A stretch of 64,000 nt of DNA from Muraenolepis orangiensis (GCA_027704905.1 CM051004.1:9117121-9181120); one strand, 5' to 3'. Shown: positions 49,553-62,683, counted from the stretch's first letter. Notes: generated by a model not told the origin, from the letters alone. Program-made: numbers and translations.

Positions 49553-52500
49553 CTAGGAAACCAGCCGAACCTGCTGGCCTCTGTATGACTCAAAGTCCTC
49601 AGGAAGTGTATCTGGAGGCGGTCAAAACCAAACAAAAGCAAGGTTATAACACTTTGTACTGTGTTTGATTAACAAATTCTAATGTCTAAGTGGTGGTGAA
49701 TTTTTGTGAGAATGCATATGGTAAATGATTGCATTCATATAGCGCTTTTACCCAGCTCAATTGACAAATAACTGCCTCACATTCACCTATTTACACACTG
49801 ACAGCAGTGTCAGCCATGCAATGAGACAGCCAGCTGGTCAGGAGCAGTTAGGGTTAGGGTGTTTTGCTCAAGGACGCTACTCGCCAGGAGTAGTGTCCTG
49901 GCGAGGAGGAGCCAACTTGGTGATGTCACTTTAGATTATTTTATCCAATAAGAAACAACCATTGCAACAAACTCTAATTAATCCAGTCCATGAAGTGGGA
50001 TCTTGGTGTACTGATAATTGTAATGTTTATAATGTATGCTTTATAATGCCACTTTCTTTTATTCTTAGGACGTACCGTTGCAGCGGTATCGGAGGTTGGC
50101 CCAGATGATGTTCTCCTGGGAGAAGCAGAACACCCCCAACCTCCCCCCTCTCATGGTGGTGTCGATGATGATGCCCGTGTCCGCAACCATCTGCGTTCCC
50201 TCGAAGAAGCGCACCCTGTTCAAAACATGGAGGACAGGTGTCATCTCTTTGTGAGTGGAGGGTTTGAACCCCAATGTACCTGCAATATTCCTTGAGCAAC
50301 ATGCCTAATCCCCTACCTGACCATTAATGAGCAGGTACATGAGTGTCAATCTTAAATGTTGGAGATAAAAGCATCTACTTATCCTTGTTGAGACTTGACG
50401 ACAATTGCAGGTTTTTATGGATTTCCTTATCTCAATGCATCCCTGTCAAGATTGTGTATTTCGGAGCTTCAGGCGGAGCATTGTGATCAGAGAGGTTCTG
50501 GGAGTGACCCTAGCGGACTCCTTGGTGGTCTAGCCCAGGGGTTCCCAAAGTGGGGGTCGCGAGATGATTTCAGAATCCTCTTGATGTGACCCATGAGGTG
50601 TTTTAAAAAATATATATATTTTATTACAATTTGTATTATTGTTAATAATAACGTGTGCATAGATATTTTTACTATGCAAGTCCGCTGATTCCGACAGATT
50701 CACGACAGTATCATTTGCAGCTGAAAAAAAGCGTGTGTGCTTTTGTCTCATTGTGAAGTTCGCGATCGACGTTCGCGATCGTGAAGATCGGTGCACACCA
50801 ACCTTTTTTATGTTTCAGTCCCTCCGGTGATAGTGGGGGGTCGTCAGTCTCTAGCACTGTTATTTTGGGGGTCCCGGGCTGAAAAGTTTGGGAACCCCTG
50901 GTCTAGCCAGCCATACCTGATGTATCCGTCCGCCGGCCGGTGCTGGAGGAACCAGCGGTACGAGGTCTTGTCCTTCCAGCCCACGTTGCGAGCATCTTTC
51001 CACAGCAGCTTCACCTGGTCCGAGGTGTCTCCTGTGTGCCACAGAGAGTTCCTCAGGTTCTCCCCCGGTCCCGTGGTTGACTTGACGGCCTGGTCAAAAG
51101 GTCACAGGGTCATTGAGGTATGTCCACCCTCTTGAGTATTGGGAGTTATTTAAAAATAACACATTGGTGCAGTGGTGGCCAGTAGGGTTTGCTTTATTAT
51201 CTCCGCCATCAAGGATGGGAGAAGGTTATGTTTTCTCCTGTTTGTTTATCTGTTTGCAAGATAACTCAAAAAGTTATTTACGGAATTAGCCAAAACTTGG
51301 TGGTAAGATTACGTATGGGCCAAGAAACTGTTTATTCGATTTTGAGATCTGGACCCGAATCCGGATTCAGGGGACTTTTTGGTGTGGCGGAGGCATGTGC
51401 CCTCTGGTTTGAAATAGATCAGTTCAATTGTTGTTAAAATTGTTGAGGCTGTTCGCCAGCACCTGGCCATTATCTGATTGACTTTGTGAAACGAAAGAAA
51501 ATGCCAAATGTCCTAGTGTGTTAAATTATGTTTTACAGTCAAGTCATAAATGTCTTAAAAGGCATATCTATCTATCAACAACTTCAAGGTATGAATTGAT
51601 ATTCCTTAATGGAATGTACTTATGTATTAACTGCCAAAACATACATTTCCTATTTCTTAAAGGCTTTTCTCAACTGCCGTGAAGGTATTTCTCAAGTCAC
51701 TAAGATTGATTCTACATCCAAAAAATGTTCTGCAAAAAACTAAAAGGAAGGTACACAGTCAAAAAAGGAAGGTTGTAAAGGTTGTTGACATTTCAGTAAT
51801 GTTCTTGGAAACTTAAAAACTAAAATGGTGAAAAAAAGTGAAGCCTCCAAACCGACCTTTAGCTGAATGCCCGGCTCGGCCACGGCCCGGAAGGGGTTTG
51901 CCTGCCAGTAGATCTGCTCCACCTGCTTCCACATCACCACGTAGAAGCTGGAGCTGTCCTGGTACCCGAAGATGAACCCTGCGTAGTCGTCATCCGTCAC
52001 TGTGTTCACGTGAAACGTCCCTTCAAAATCCACGCCACTGAACGCAGTGTAACCTTGGCAAAGAAAGAGAAGATTTCACAGTGAGTTGTGTTTGGTCTGG
52101 TATTACATGCCACAGTACAATACATATGATATATTATAAACCAATCCATCTGCTTCAACATATTTAGATTATGGGTACAAGCAGAGTACACATTTTAAAT
52201 GGTACATAAATCACCTACAGGGATACAGACACCTTGCAGCTAAGGGTCTCTAATTGGCCTAAATTTAGAGGTGGGATAAAACCTACAAATATATACTGGG
52301 ATAATATGAGAAATCCACACAGGCCATGCAGGGCGGGGTATCTTGCAAGGGGACACTGGTACCCCAAGAACTTCCAAAATGTTTAGTTTGATTCTGAATC
52401 AGTTTGAGATCATCTCATTGTCTTTGAATAGCATGGAGCCCTTACTGACTGGATTAGAGGAAGCATGGGGGCGGCAGAAGCTCAGTCTGTTGGGACTTGG

Positions 52501-55500
52501 CTTGGAATACCGGAGGGTCGCTGACAGAGTGAGAACTGGTTCTTGGAAAAAAGGTGCCAGTTCGCCTCCTGGGCACTGCCGAGGTGCTCTTGAGCAAGGT
52601 ACCAGACCCCTACACTGTTCTCCCGGCACTGTATATACAATAGCTGCCCAGGATGGGTTAAATGCAGAGAAAGAAATGTCACTGTGTGTGTACCATGTAT
52701 GTGTCCAACAAAGAGGATTCAATCCTCCATATTTAGATTTAGATTCCTCAAGGGTTAACACATTCCTGCCTGCAATGCACTCTGGGTATTTTAGGGTGCT
52801 TTGACAGCCGTTAATCTAGTGTCTGGACTCACCAACTGCCAGTCCAGGGTCACTGTTCATGGTTTGGACGATCTCCCTTCCCTGAAAGAGAAATGGGTTG
52901 GGTTTCATGTTGGTGTGAATGCTCGGAGGTGTTGTCTACTTTGACTTTCAGGAAACTAAACCCAGAGGTAACTAGTTGGGGTTACCATTAAAATGCATTC
53001 CATAATAATATTCTATATTCTATAACTTTGTAAGTATCTAATGCATTTAAGGGTTTACAGAGCACAAAAGAAATGTGTGATCTGCGTTTACATTTTGTAT
53101 CATTGTGTAAAAATATATATTTTGTATATTTTTTGTAATTGTCTTTTACATTTAGATAACTGTCTACTAATTTATGTAAACATTTGTACTATTCTGTATT
53201 CTGTATTCGTTGTGGCATGACACTTGAAATCCCCATCTAGGATGAATAAAGTGTATCTTATTGTTTGTTATTGTGGAGTGTGTGTGTGATTAGTGGCTGG
53301 TGTAAGCAGCCTCATCTGTCCCCAGTCAGACTGATTAGAGTCTGGTTGAAGCAGCCTCATCTGGCCCCAGTCAGACTGCTAAGAGGCCGGATGCTGCTGG
53401 GTGAGGCTGCACACTTGTGGGTCCTTGGTAATCAAGGAACACAGGATAAACCAGCCACCACCACACACACTCAAAAGAAGCGCTAGCATGTACCACCTGC
53501 TCTGTTCGCCATTCACTTACAAACTACAATAAACCGGTTTCCTCATCACCCTGTGTCCTGGGGAGGAGCCCGAAGTAGCAATTTTAGTGGCAGCGTCGAC
53601 TGCTACAGTTATGTTTCATGCCCACCTGGTTGAGGACCACCCAGTTGGGGTCTATCTGGGCGTCTCCCTCGGGGTCCAGCACCACCGTCTGGTACTCCCG
53701 GAAGTCGGTCAGCGTCACCTCCGCATTCTCCGGACACACGTCAATGGTGTCCACGATGGTGTCGTTGTCAAAGTCTTTCTCACACACGTTCCCTACGCCA
53801 TTACCTGAGAGACAGAGAGAGGGACAAAGCGATAGACTGGTGGGTGGGCTGGACGTAATACAGACAGAGATGCAGACAAATAAAAAGAAGGCAGATACAC
53901 AGACCGATAGATATAGATAGACAGACAGAACAATATACAGACAGACACCCACACAGACTGATGGAGAGACCAAACAGATGGGTAGACAGACGGACAGATG
54001 GAATATAATATGGTAATATAGCTAAATAGACAGACGGAACACTACACATACAGACGGTCTGATGGAGAGACCAGAGAAAGACCAGACAGACAGGTATACG
54101 GACAGACTGATTGACAGATGAACAGAGATAGACAAACAGACATTCATCGTCTCCGACAGACTTATGACATTCTACAGACCATCTGAGTCGTCCTGCTGGG
54201 GGTTGGCGATGAGTCTACAGTTATCGGGTCCGGGGGGGAGGAGGTCCGGGACTCCATCGTTGTCGTCGTCATCGTCACACTCGTCCCCCTGGCCGTCCTT
54301 GTCTGTGTCCAGCTGGGAGCTGTTGATCACCGCAGGGCAGTTGTCCCGTGAGTCCTGGTGACCGTCGCCATCGCTGAGAGAAACCACCACCACCCATAAG
54401 GTTAAAGGTCAGCGGTATGCTGTTTACACATTTGTTGCATCATTTAGAAAATAAAGAAGAACTAGTTCTACTCGGCACTCTGACCAATTGCTGATGTTTT
54501 TAGGAACTAAGTAAAGCTATTTAAATTTGTTTAATTGTGATTCAGCAGATGTTTTCAAGAGCGACTTCCAGTGAATTCAGTTACATGTCATTGATGAGCA
54601 GAAATATAATTCTTAATGAATGCTTAGCCAGGTGTCTCACGGCGTGGCACTAGGCTGCCTGTCTCACGGTGAGACACTAGGCTACCTGTCTCACGGCGTG
54701 GCACTAGGCTGCCTGTCTCACGGTGAGACACTAGGCTACCTGTCTCACGGCGTGGCACTAGGCTGCCTGTCTCACGGTGAGACACTAGGCTACCTGTCTC
54801 ACGGCGTGGCACTAGGCTGCCTGTCTCACGGCGTGGCACTAGGCTGCCTGTCTCACGGTGAGACACTAGGCTACCTGTCTCACGGTCAGGCACTAGGCTA
54901 CCTGTCTCACGGTGAGACGCTAGGCTACCTGTCTCACGGTGAGACGCTAGGCTACCTGTCTCACGGTACCTGTCTTTGTTGGTATCACAGGGGTCCCCAA
55001 TGAGGTCATTGTCCACATCCAGCTGGGGAGGAAAGTCAGAGCACTGTTAATAACTGACTGTGATAATACCAATAATTCCGTTCTTATGTATGCGTATGTA
55101 TCTTAGACACCATTCAAACTAACGTGGATGATAAAGCTATTAAAGGACTGAATTGCGTTGAGGTATTAAGGCCCCTGGTCTTTAGGAGAGAGTGCATTTG
55201 GTTTGTGTTGGTTCCTTCTGGAGGGGCGGTGTTAGCACCTGGTCGGGGTTGGGGACATAGGGGCAGCTGTCGCAAGCGTCTCCAACTTTATCGCCGTCCC
55301 GATCGATCTGGTCGGCGTTGGGGACGCGCTTGCAGTTGTCCCTGTGGTTGAGGATCCCTGAAATCAACAGGGTTAAATGTGGTCTGATCACATTGTATAT
55401 AGGGCATTAACCAATCCTTAGGGTACCATGATATCCTACAGTACTCCTATATAGAGTACTATATATGTCTTAATAGTCTATAGACATTGATATCCAGCTG

Positions 55501-58500
55501 TATGTGTAATCTCATTTAGCCTTTTTGTGTGCATAATCATTCAAGTAGATTGTTTACAATCTAGATATATATTTCTTACACAAATGATGGCATTATTTGT
55601 ATCTCATGAACTCATATTCATCGATTACCAATATGTCCTCAGTATAAAAACAAAACAGGAAAAGACCAATTGTTTGTGCCGTGGCCATCGCCGTAGCATA
55701 CTAACCATCGCCATCGATGTCTTCGTCGCATTCATCTCCAAATTTGTCCACGTCCGTGTCTTTCTGGTCGTTGTTCTTGATGGCACGGCAGTTATCGCAC
55801 GCGTCCCCGAAGTCGTCTTCGTCCACGTTGCGCTGGTCCACGTTGGGCACCAGAACACAGTTGTCCTGTCAGGAAAAGACACAAAGAAGAAGAAGAGAAG
55901 AAGAAGAAGAAGTCATGGGTCTTTCTACATGGAGATCTGCTGACTGCGGTCTGGGATTGATTTACTGGACTGGTTAAGTTTAGTTTAGAATTGAGCCACT
56001 GGCAGCATTCGATGAAATGTAAAATTAACTCTTAATCTAAGTAATCTTAGTCATTAAGGAGCAGGTAGGGGCGGGTAGGCAAGCAGTGAGTATAATAGAT
56101 CAAACCTATTTTGACTGGGAGTAGATAGATAGTAGTGTAGATACGTTGCAAAGTAGCTTGGCATCTAGCCAGCTCCCACCTGGTTGCCAAACTAGCTTAA
56201 CCTGATGAAATAGTGCGACTCCCATAGCAAAATATATATTTCCCTCAATTGATGGGAGATGTACAGTAAAGGAAGTAAACTCTCAACCTGTGTGTTGAAG
56301 ATTCCATCTCCATCAGCGTCTTCATCACAAGCGTCTCCCATCCCGTCACGGTCGGCGTCTTCTTGGCCCGAGTTGGGGACCGTCAGACAATTGTCCTGGG
56401 AAACAAGACAACGTGTGTCAACAATTCAGAACATTTGATTTAGACACTGCTTCCAAGCTCAATAGGAAGTTAATAGTGTTTGTTCTTTTGTTACTGGGCT
56501 TGAAATCTTTTTTGATGTTGGTTTCTTCCAAAGCATGGTCTCTGGGGACCAACAGGTTAATGAGGACAGTGTCTCTCACCTTAGCACAGTTCCTCTCAGG
56601 ACACTCCAGCTTGTCGTCGGGGAAGCTGTCGATGTCGGTGTCCGGTCCACAGAGGTAGCCGTTACCTGCCCAACCCACGCCACACTGTTGGGACAGTTTG
56701 AAAACACTAAACATTTAATGAACTCAGATGGTGTAATCTCCTCCTCAGTGCACCATTTTACTGTCTATGGTTCCTGACGTGGACAAGTTTTAACTGATCT
56801 TTACCAAAAATATCTCTCTAAGTCTGATTCACGTGCCTGGAATGTTTTATGAGGCCTTATAAGAATGGAGCCTAGTATTTTAATTTCCACAAAAAAGGAT
56901 AGATAATATTATTAATATTATTATATTAAGATTATTTTTCCTCTACCTGACATTCTATCTTGCCGTCGCGGAGCACGATGCACTCAGCGCTTGCGTGGCA
57001 GGGGTTGGGCTGGCCGTTCCCACAGGCCCTCTCCGGCCTGCAGCCTCTCTTCTGGTCCCCGATGTAACCCTTCTTACAGGGGCCACACCTGTAGGAGCCC
57101 TGATCATACACACACACCTTACTGTTAATAACATAGAGATCAGAATTGGTGCAGTATCATCATTTCTCTCAGAGGTTTGCCATTCAATTAAATTGTTATG
57201 TTGTCAGCTGTAATAACTCATGGTCCACTACAGATGGCACTGTTCCTGAGTTTTTAATTCCAGCGTTTGGTGGGTCTTTAAGTCTGTAGGGGGATACTTA
57301 CCGGTGTGTTCATGCACACTGAATTCTCCACACATCTAGCGTACTCGGGATTCTCACACTCGTCAATGTCCCTGCACACCTTCGGATAAGAACAGAACAT
57401 GACCATCCATGTGAGGAACCTAAGAGTTACTTTTTACTCATTTAGCAGACAACTCCTGGTTGTTATGGTCTTCCATCTTCCAGTAAGGCTTACCTGCTTA
57501 TTAGCAGCGGCGTAAGCAAGCCCCACTCCCTGGACCTGGGGCCCCATGTAGCCGGCGGGACAGGCCCCGCAGCGGAACCCAGGGGCCGTGTTGATGCAGC
57601 GGACGCCCATGTGGCACGGCATGACCGTACACTGCACACAGGAAGCACAGGTCAAAACTACCCTGGTCCCTAGGGAAGTATGGCGGGTCAGAGGTCAACC
57701 TGGGTCATTACGGTCCAATTAGAAGAAGTTATACAGATTTTCCAAAAGAATGCCGCAAGTAATGCCTCATAAGGGCCAATTCTGAAAATCCCAAAAAATA
57801 AGTTGCAGGTTGTTTAAGAAACACCTGGGCACTTCCGAGGTGCCCTTGAGCAAGGCACCAGACCGCTGTTTATAAAATCGCTGCACACTGCTCCTAATAC
57901 TAGGATGGGGTAAATGTAGAGAAACAAATTTCACTCTGTGTGTACATGTATGTGACTAATAAAGAGGATTCAATCCTCCAGATTTAGATTTAGATGCCTG
58001 CATGTTGACCTGGTGAGCAGTTTCTGAAAGATGGCTACCTTCTTCGCATCTTTCCCGGATGATTGATCGATTTACACTCTTTTTACTGCAAGAAAACCAG
58101 AGCCAATCACTATTGACCCTGCATGGGAACCCAACACGTCCTACAAGCAATCAGACAAATATGAGAGTTTCTGAGGAGACGCCACTTGGATCCGGGTCTC
58201 CGGTGGTCTCACCTCATCCACGTCTGTGCAGTGGGTTCCGTTGCCCACCATGCCGTCTGGGCAAGGCCCGCACTTCACCCCGTCTGGGGTCTCCATGCAC
58301 TGCACCCCCGGGTGGCAGGGGTTGGGCACGCAGGATGGACCAGGCTGTAGCCCCCCCATCCCTGGTCGAGGAAGAAGAACAACCACCGGGTGAGTGACGG
58401 GTAATCAGAATCAGAATGACTTTATTGTCTTTGCACACAAGTACAAACAAATTGTCTAGCAATCCTCAGGACACTCTCACAAACAATTTAAAAATAAAAA

Positions 58501-59924
58501 ATGTGCCATATTTAATTATATACATATTGCGGTGGCCCTATGTACAGTAGTGCAAATTATAAATGTATATAAATGCATATGCAAATTAGAAATGGACATA
58601 CAAAAGGGGCAGTAACATGTGACGGTATTGTAGTTTGTAGTTACTGTGTAGTTACACAGAACATTTAGCGTCAGTGTTTGACAGTGTTCAATTCTCGTAT
58701 GGCACTGGGGTAGAAAAACGTTCTTAAGTCTGTTGTCCGTGTGGTGAGTTCTGCGTCGAGTCTCAATTAGAGAAACATGGTGCAGTCAATTGTATATGTT
58801 GGTTTGTAAGTCAGAAGTTGAGACTTGGCTATGGCAGTTTAAGTATTAGTTGATTCATAACTCATAACAAATGATTAGATAGTACTTTAAATATATCCCT
58901 GATGTTAAATTCACCTTTAGTTTTCCTTCAAAGGGCCTCTGTGGCTTTATAGACAGCACAGTTAACAGACAGACAGAGAAGCACGTGGGTTGAAATAGGA
59001 TCACGTATCAGAATCTAACCTGAGTCGCCATACAAGACGTTTTTCCCAGGCTGTTACCTCACTAAGAATTCACTCACCACACGCCTCGCACTCCATCACT
59101 GTGTTCTTCAGGAAAACGATCTCCCTGATCTGTAAAGGTTTAACAAATTGAATCACTTATTTCTGATTGGCTGGGCTTTTGATGGTGGATCCTGAGAGTG
59201 AATATCCAGCTTTCATCATTGAGTGATGTTCAACAAACCAAGAAACTGGTTGAATGGTGAATGTAAAGGATGAAAGTGAAACTTGAAATTATGAAGGTCA
59301 AAGTTGATTCACCTGCTGTTTGAGAAGTTCTTTAATCTCATCCAGGACCAGGTTGGTCCCTTTGATCTGGTTAATGATTTCTCCATCTGAACAAACCAAG
59401 AATGTCATAATGAATATATAGGGCAGGATCCATATTAACAATGTTGGGAGATTCATTGACCAATGATGTTAAAATTTGGTTAGGATTATGGTATTTTCCC
59501 CAATAACGAAACCATAAAAGAAGCCATAAACACTAAGAACCTCTAAGAACACTTCTAAGAATTGTCCAATTACACAAGATAACCACAAACTCCAGTCCCA
59601 AAGTTAACATAACTTGGGCATAGCTGTCAATAAAGAAAGAAAAAAATAAAGTAAAAAGAAAGACTTTTTAGAAACTAGATTGTGTGTGGGATGCTGGACA
59701 TTCTGTGCACACAGAGACATTCCTGGCGTGAAGTTATGCCATTTAATAAATAATCTGTCGCAGGTTTGATCAGAGGCCAAGATAAACTCAACCCAAACCC
59801 CAGCTCTGTCCTGGAGACTTCTTGTTCAGCTCAACGGTCAGGTCGCCCACTCCCTGCCCCTCCAGCAACTTTGGTGGGTGATGGTTTTCTGGAAGGTTCA
59901 TTTTTGTGTGTGAGTGTGAGTGTG

Positions 59925-59975
<51 letters not shown>

Positions 59976-60798
59976 CTATATCTTCATATGTATTTCTGTA
60001 CATTTTACAATTTTATAATTCTACAATTGTAACATTTTCGTGGGATTCTTGTAGTTTCCCATCAAAATGTATCAGCTGTGGCTGAGCTGCAGAACAAGGT
60101 CATCATGAGAGGTTGGTCTGTGTCCTGGTGTCATCTGCCTGCTCTAATTGATCTGGACGGGCCCCTGAGGAGCCGTATAGGGGCCCTCTTGAGCTCATCG
60201 GAGAGGAAGTGTGTTCTTCCCATTAGTACTACGTCTGTTTACCAAATGGATTCCACAGATTACCGAAAACATACAAGCATGTCAGAGCAGTGCTAAAAAG
60301 GCCTCCTATGGTTTTCCTGGAGTGTTTTCTTTGAAATTCGATTTTGTGATTCTAGAAATGGTATTGATTTATTCGAGGAAAGGGGTATTTAATAAATTAA
60401 TAAATTAAAGATGAATTTAGATCTTGTGCAGAATTTATGCACACGCATAATGTTTATGCCTGATAGACCTTATGTTAATGTAGTGTGGCTATCTCAATTC
60501 ATTAATTATCATTGACTTGATTGAATACATTTATCAATTCGTTCCACTGTAATACATTTTATTTCCCCCTTAGGTTCTCTCCAGGTCATTCTTAATCTCA
60601 CTGTTTGGTGAACAGAAATGAGCTGAACATAGTGAACAAATCATCCCAGGCGCAATTGCGCAGCTCGTCCTGCCACGACAGGACGAGCTGAATCAAACCT
60701 CAACTTGATTAAAGACAATGGCAGTCCCTCTCACCTCTCTGGACCACGGCCCTGCTCCCCCTGCACAGGAACACGCTCAGCAGAAGTAAATGCAGCAT
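49553..60798 (-). CDS. comp: Cartilage oligomeric matrix protein (thrombospondin-5)
   Basis: This is a secreted pentameric, calcium-binding matrix glycoprotein of the thrombospondin family. Exons in order: 60735-60798, 59313-59386, 59078-59129, 58213-58361, 57494-57631, 57302-57379, 56947-57099, 56580-56684, 56288-56395, 55706-55865, 55239-55357, 54970-55022, 54180-54373, 53626-53804, 52833-52881, 51857-52053, 50917-51089, 50076-50215 and 49553-49611. The 2244 nt encode 747 residues (human 757, also 19 exons). Order: signal peptide (MLHLLLLSVFLCRGSRA), coiled coil (LVLDEIKELLKQQIREIVFL) then CEAC, EGF-like repeats, acidic type 3 calcium repeats (DDDDDNDGVPD), and a lectin-like C-terminal domain (GFIFGYQDSSSFYVVMWKQ). 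It ends NDTLPEDFESYRGQQVRLVS. The exon 16 donor (GTCGGT) is weak. The human RGD position reads FGD here. Confidence 0.97.
49735..49915 (+). repeat. Common teleost interspersed repeat upstream of the comp last exon
   Basis: It holds 'tgcattcatatagcgctttt', 'caggagcagttagggttagg' and 'ttgctcaaggacgctac', a familiar fish repeat signature. It contains the hairpin CTCGCCAGGA / TCCTGGCGAG. It lies in comp intron 18. Confidence 0.6.
50536..50900. mobile_element. hAT-type MITE beside comp exon 17
   Basis: Terminal inverted repeats are CAGGGGTTCCCAAA at both ends. The exact 8-bp target duplication is GTCTAGCC at 50528-50535 and 50901-50908. It is 365 bp with no transposase. It lies in intron 17, 16 bp from the exon 17 boundary. 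Confidence 0.92.
51200..51418 (+). repeat. Interspersed repeat in comp intron 16
   Basis: 'atctccgccatcaaggatgg', 'tttgcaagataactcaaaaa', 'aaaacttggtggtaagatta' and 'tggcggaggcatgtgc' match a repeat common in fish genomes (recall). Confidence 0.55.
52540..52745 (+). repeat. SINE-like repeat in comp intron 15
   Basis: It shares 'gaggtgctcttgagcaaggt', 'gggttaaatgcagagaaaga' and 'aggattcaatcctcca' with 57825-57995, and inverted with 39225-39515. Confidence 0.65.
53285..53590 (+). repeat. LTR-like repeat in comp intron 14
   Basis: It has two tandem copies of a module (AAGCAGCCTCATCTG...CAGTCAGACTG), then 'ggtaatcaagg' and 'caataaaccggttt'. The first module matches 9610-9660 inverted and the rest matches 8885-9095. 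Confidence 0.5.
53860..54165. repeat. Degenerate GACA/GATA-type tandem repeat in comp intron 13
   Basis: Many imperfect 'agacagacag' and 'gatagatag' runs fill most of the intron. Confidence 0.8.
54632..54969. repeat. 27-bp minisatellite abutting comp exon 12
   Basis: About 12.5 units of 27 bp come in two main variants (GGCGTGGCACTAGGCTGC and GGTGAGACACTAGGCTAC) that alternate over the first part. It ends at the exon 12 donor. On the minus strand each unit contains AGACAG|GTAGCC or the related variant. The array is open in the comp frame. Confidence 0.95.
57825..57995 (+). repeat. SINE-like repeat in comp intron 4
   Basis: This is the second direct copy of the family at 52540-52745. Confidence 0.65.
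58405..58510. repeat. Interspersed repeat in comp intron 3
   Basis: 'agaatgactttattgtcttt' and 'tagcaatcctcaggacactc' match the repeats at about 2200 and 3810. The rest of this intron to 59077 shows nothing recognised. Confidence 0.55.
59387..60734 (-). other. comp intron 1
   Basis: It contains a GTGAGT/GT microsatellite at about 59905-59973 and a 12-bp-arm hairpin at 60661-60690 (CAGCTCGTCCTG / CAGGACGAGCTG). Otherwise no feature is recognised. Confidence 0.5.
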
Positions 60799-61084
60799 GA
60801 TGATCCTCCTCCACCAGATGAACCGTCCTACGGCTCTCACTTTGGTCCTTTCTGGGTGAGCTGTACTGAAGCTCCTTCTTGTCTTCGTCTATCTCCTTTC
60901 TCCTGTCTCCTTCTTCTTCTTCTTCCTTTCCTCTTCTGTGTCTGCTGCTGACGGGAGGGGGGGGGGGGGGTCTGTTGGATGTCCTTGCTTCCCGCCCAAG
61001 TGCACCGAGAGATTGTGTGCTAGGTTTGAACCCCACCACTGCCGCCGCCACCAGAAGTTTGATGTCTCTCCTCTCCTGCCCTGC

Positions 61085-61092
61085 TTTTTATA
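61085..61092 (-). promoter_or_regulatory. Candidate comp TATA box
   Basis: The minus strand reads GGATATAAAAAGCAG about 290 nt upstream of the comp start codon, leaving room for a 5' UTR of about 250 nt. Pyrimidine-rich tracts flank it. Its role is inferred from position. Confidence 0.5.
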
Positions 61093-61792
61093 TCCTCCCC
61101 CCCACCCCCTCATTGTGGTCTTTCCTCCACCTTCTCCCCCTCCACCTTCTCCTCCTACCTCAAGGCTTCTGTGGAACTTGGAACCCTACATGGAACTTGG
61201 AGCGTACCACAGAGAGTGGGGGTTCATGAGGATAGAATCGCCCCCACGTTTTGTCATGTTGCTGGGCCGTGTGATATTAAAGTCCGCACTCACACCGACA
61301 TGGCAGGTGATGCAAAGGTCAGACTCTATCGTTAATATGCTTTCTGCAAAAAAAGCCTTTTTAATATCAAATCCATTGGGATGACAATGTAAAATGTGGA
61401 AATGTGACATGCTTTACACATGAATTTGGGACATCTCAGTTGCCTCTTTTGAACCCATCCAGAACCTCAACCTGCTTCTACGCAAGAGGAAATCCATTTG
61501 ATCGGCCAACCATTTAACTTTCCAAATGTTTTCTGTTTTTCTAATCTTTATACACTGTTTAGGGCTTTGACGAGTGGCTGTAATTGACCAGGTTCAGCTG
61601 TAACATGATGGACTCAATAAACAAACTCGACATGACAACTAATCTTGAATTCTTGAATCATATTGTAAGGCCGTTTGGTACTAAAGAACGTTGCAGCTAC
61701 TATCTCAAAGCAGTAATTGTTATTCAGTCAGAAATACTCATGTGTATACACATTTAACCTCTGCTTTGGAAGAATGTAAACTGATTTGTAGT

Positions 61793-61920
<128 letters not shown>

Positions 61921-62009
61921 TTGTTTGTGTTGTGTTATGGTGTTTGCCAGTAATGTCTTCGGCAGATGTAGCATTCCACTCAGGCACCCAAGAGGAGCAG
62001 AGCACCTAC

Positions 62010-62235
62010 ACTACACACTACACACTACTCACACTACACACTACACACACTACACACACTCCACACTACTCCACACTACACACACTACACACTACACACA
62101 ATAAAACACACACTACTCTAGGCACAGAGCACCTACAATACACAACACACAATATACACTGCACAACACACACTAGACAACACACTATAGTACACACACT
62201 ACACACAAAAAACACACACTACACTACACACTACT
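62010..62235. repeat. ACAC/CTACACA minisatellite
   Basis: Imperfect 'ctacacacta' units run through the segment, and the pattern resumes at about 62495-62600. Confidence 0.85.
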
Positions 62236-62500
62236 GGCACTTTAAAATGCTTTTTAAATGCTTTTTGCACAATTCAGTCACTTTATTGTTCTATTTTTTG
62301 TCTACAGTATTGTTATACTCTAATAATTAGTATAGTATAAGTATAGTACATAGTATAGTATATAGTGTTGTTTATAGTTCATAGTATATCATATTATAGG
62401 TAGTATATAGTGTTGTTGACACCCTACTAGGATAGGGTGTAAGCATTCCATTGTACTTGTTTCAAATGGCAATTAAACATCTTCAATCTTGAATCTACAC
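62235..62500 (+). repeat. LINE 3'-end fragment
   Basis: 'tttttgcacaattcagtcac' and 'attccattgtacttgtttca' match, inverted, the 3' part of the LINE at 915-1130. Confidence 0.6.
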
Positions 62501-62626
62501 AACACACTACACTACACTTCACTGACCACACAATACACAATACACTATGACACACTTCACAACCTACACTACACACAGAACACCTACACACACTTACACT
62601 AGATCCTTACTCATCTTTCTTCCAAG

Positions 62627-62683
<57 letters not shown>

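Noticed and set aside
50065..50075. COMP ending at RCNGTS
   Set aside because: This reads into intron 18; the GTACGT donor and exon 49553-49611 give the conserved C-terminus.
54632..54969. CRISPR-like array
   Set aside because: Units are contiguous with no unique spacers, and the genome is vertebrate.
54620..55003. Plus-strand 127-residue frame of repeated LSHGxxLG
   Set aside because: It is the opposite strand of the 27-bp minisatellite; open only because the unit is a multiple of three.
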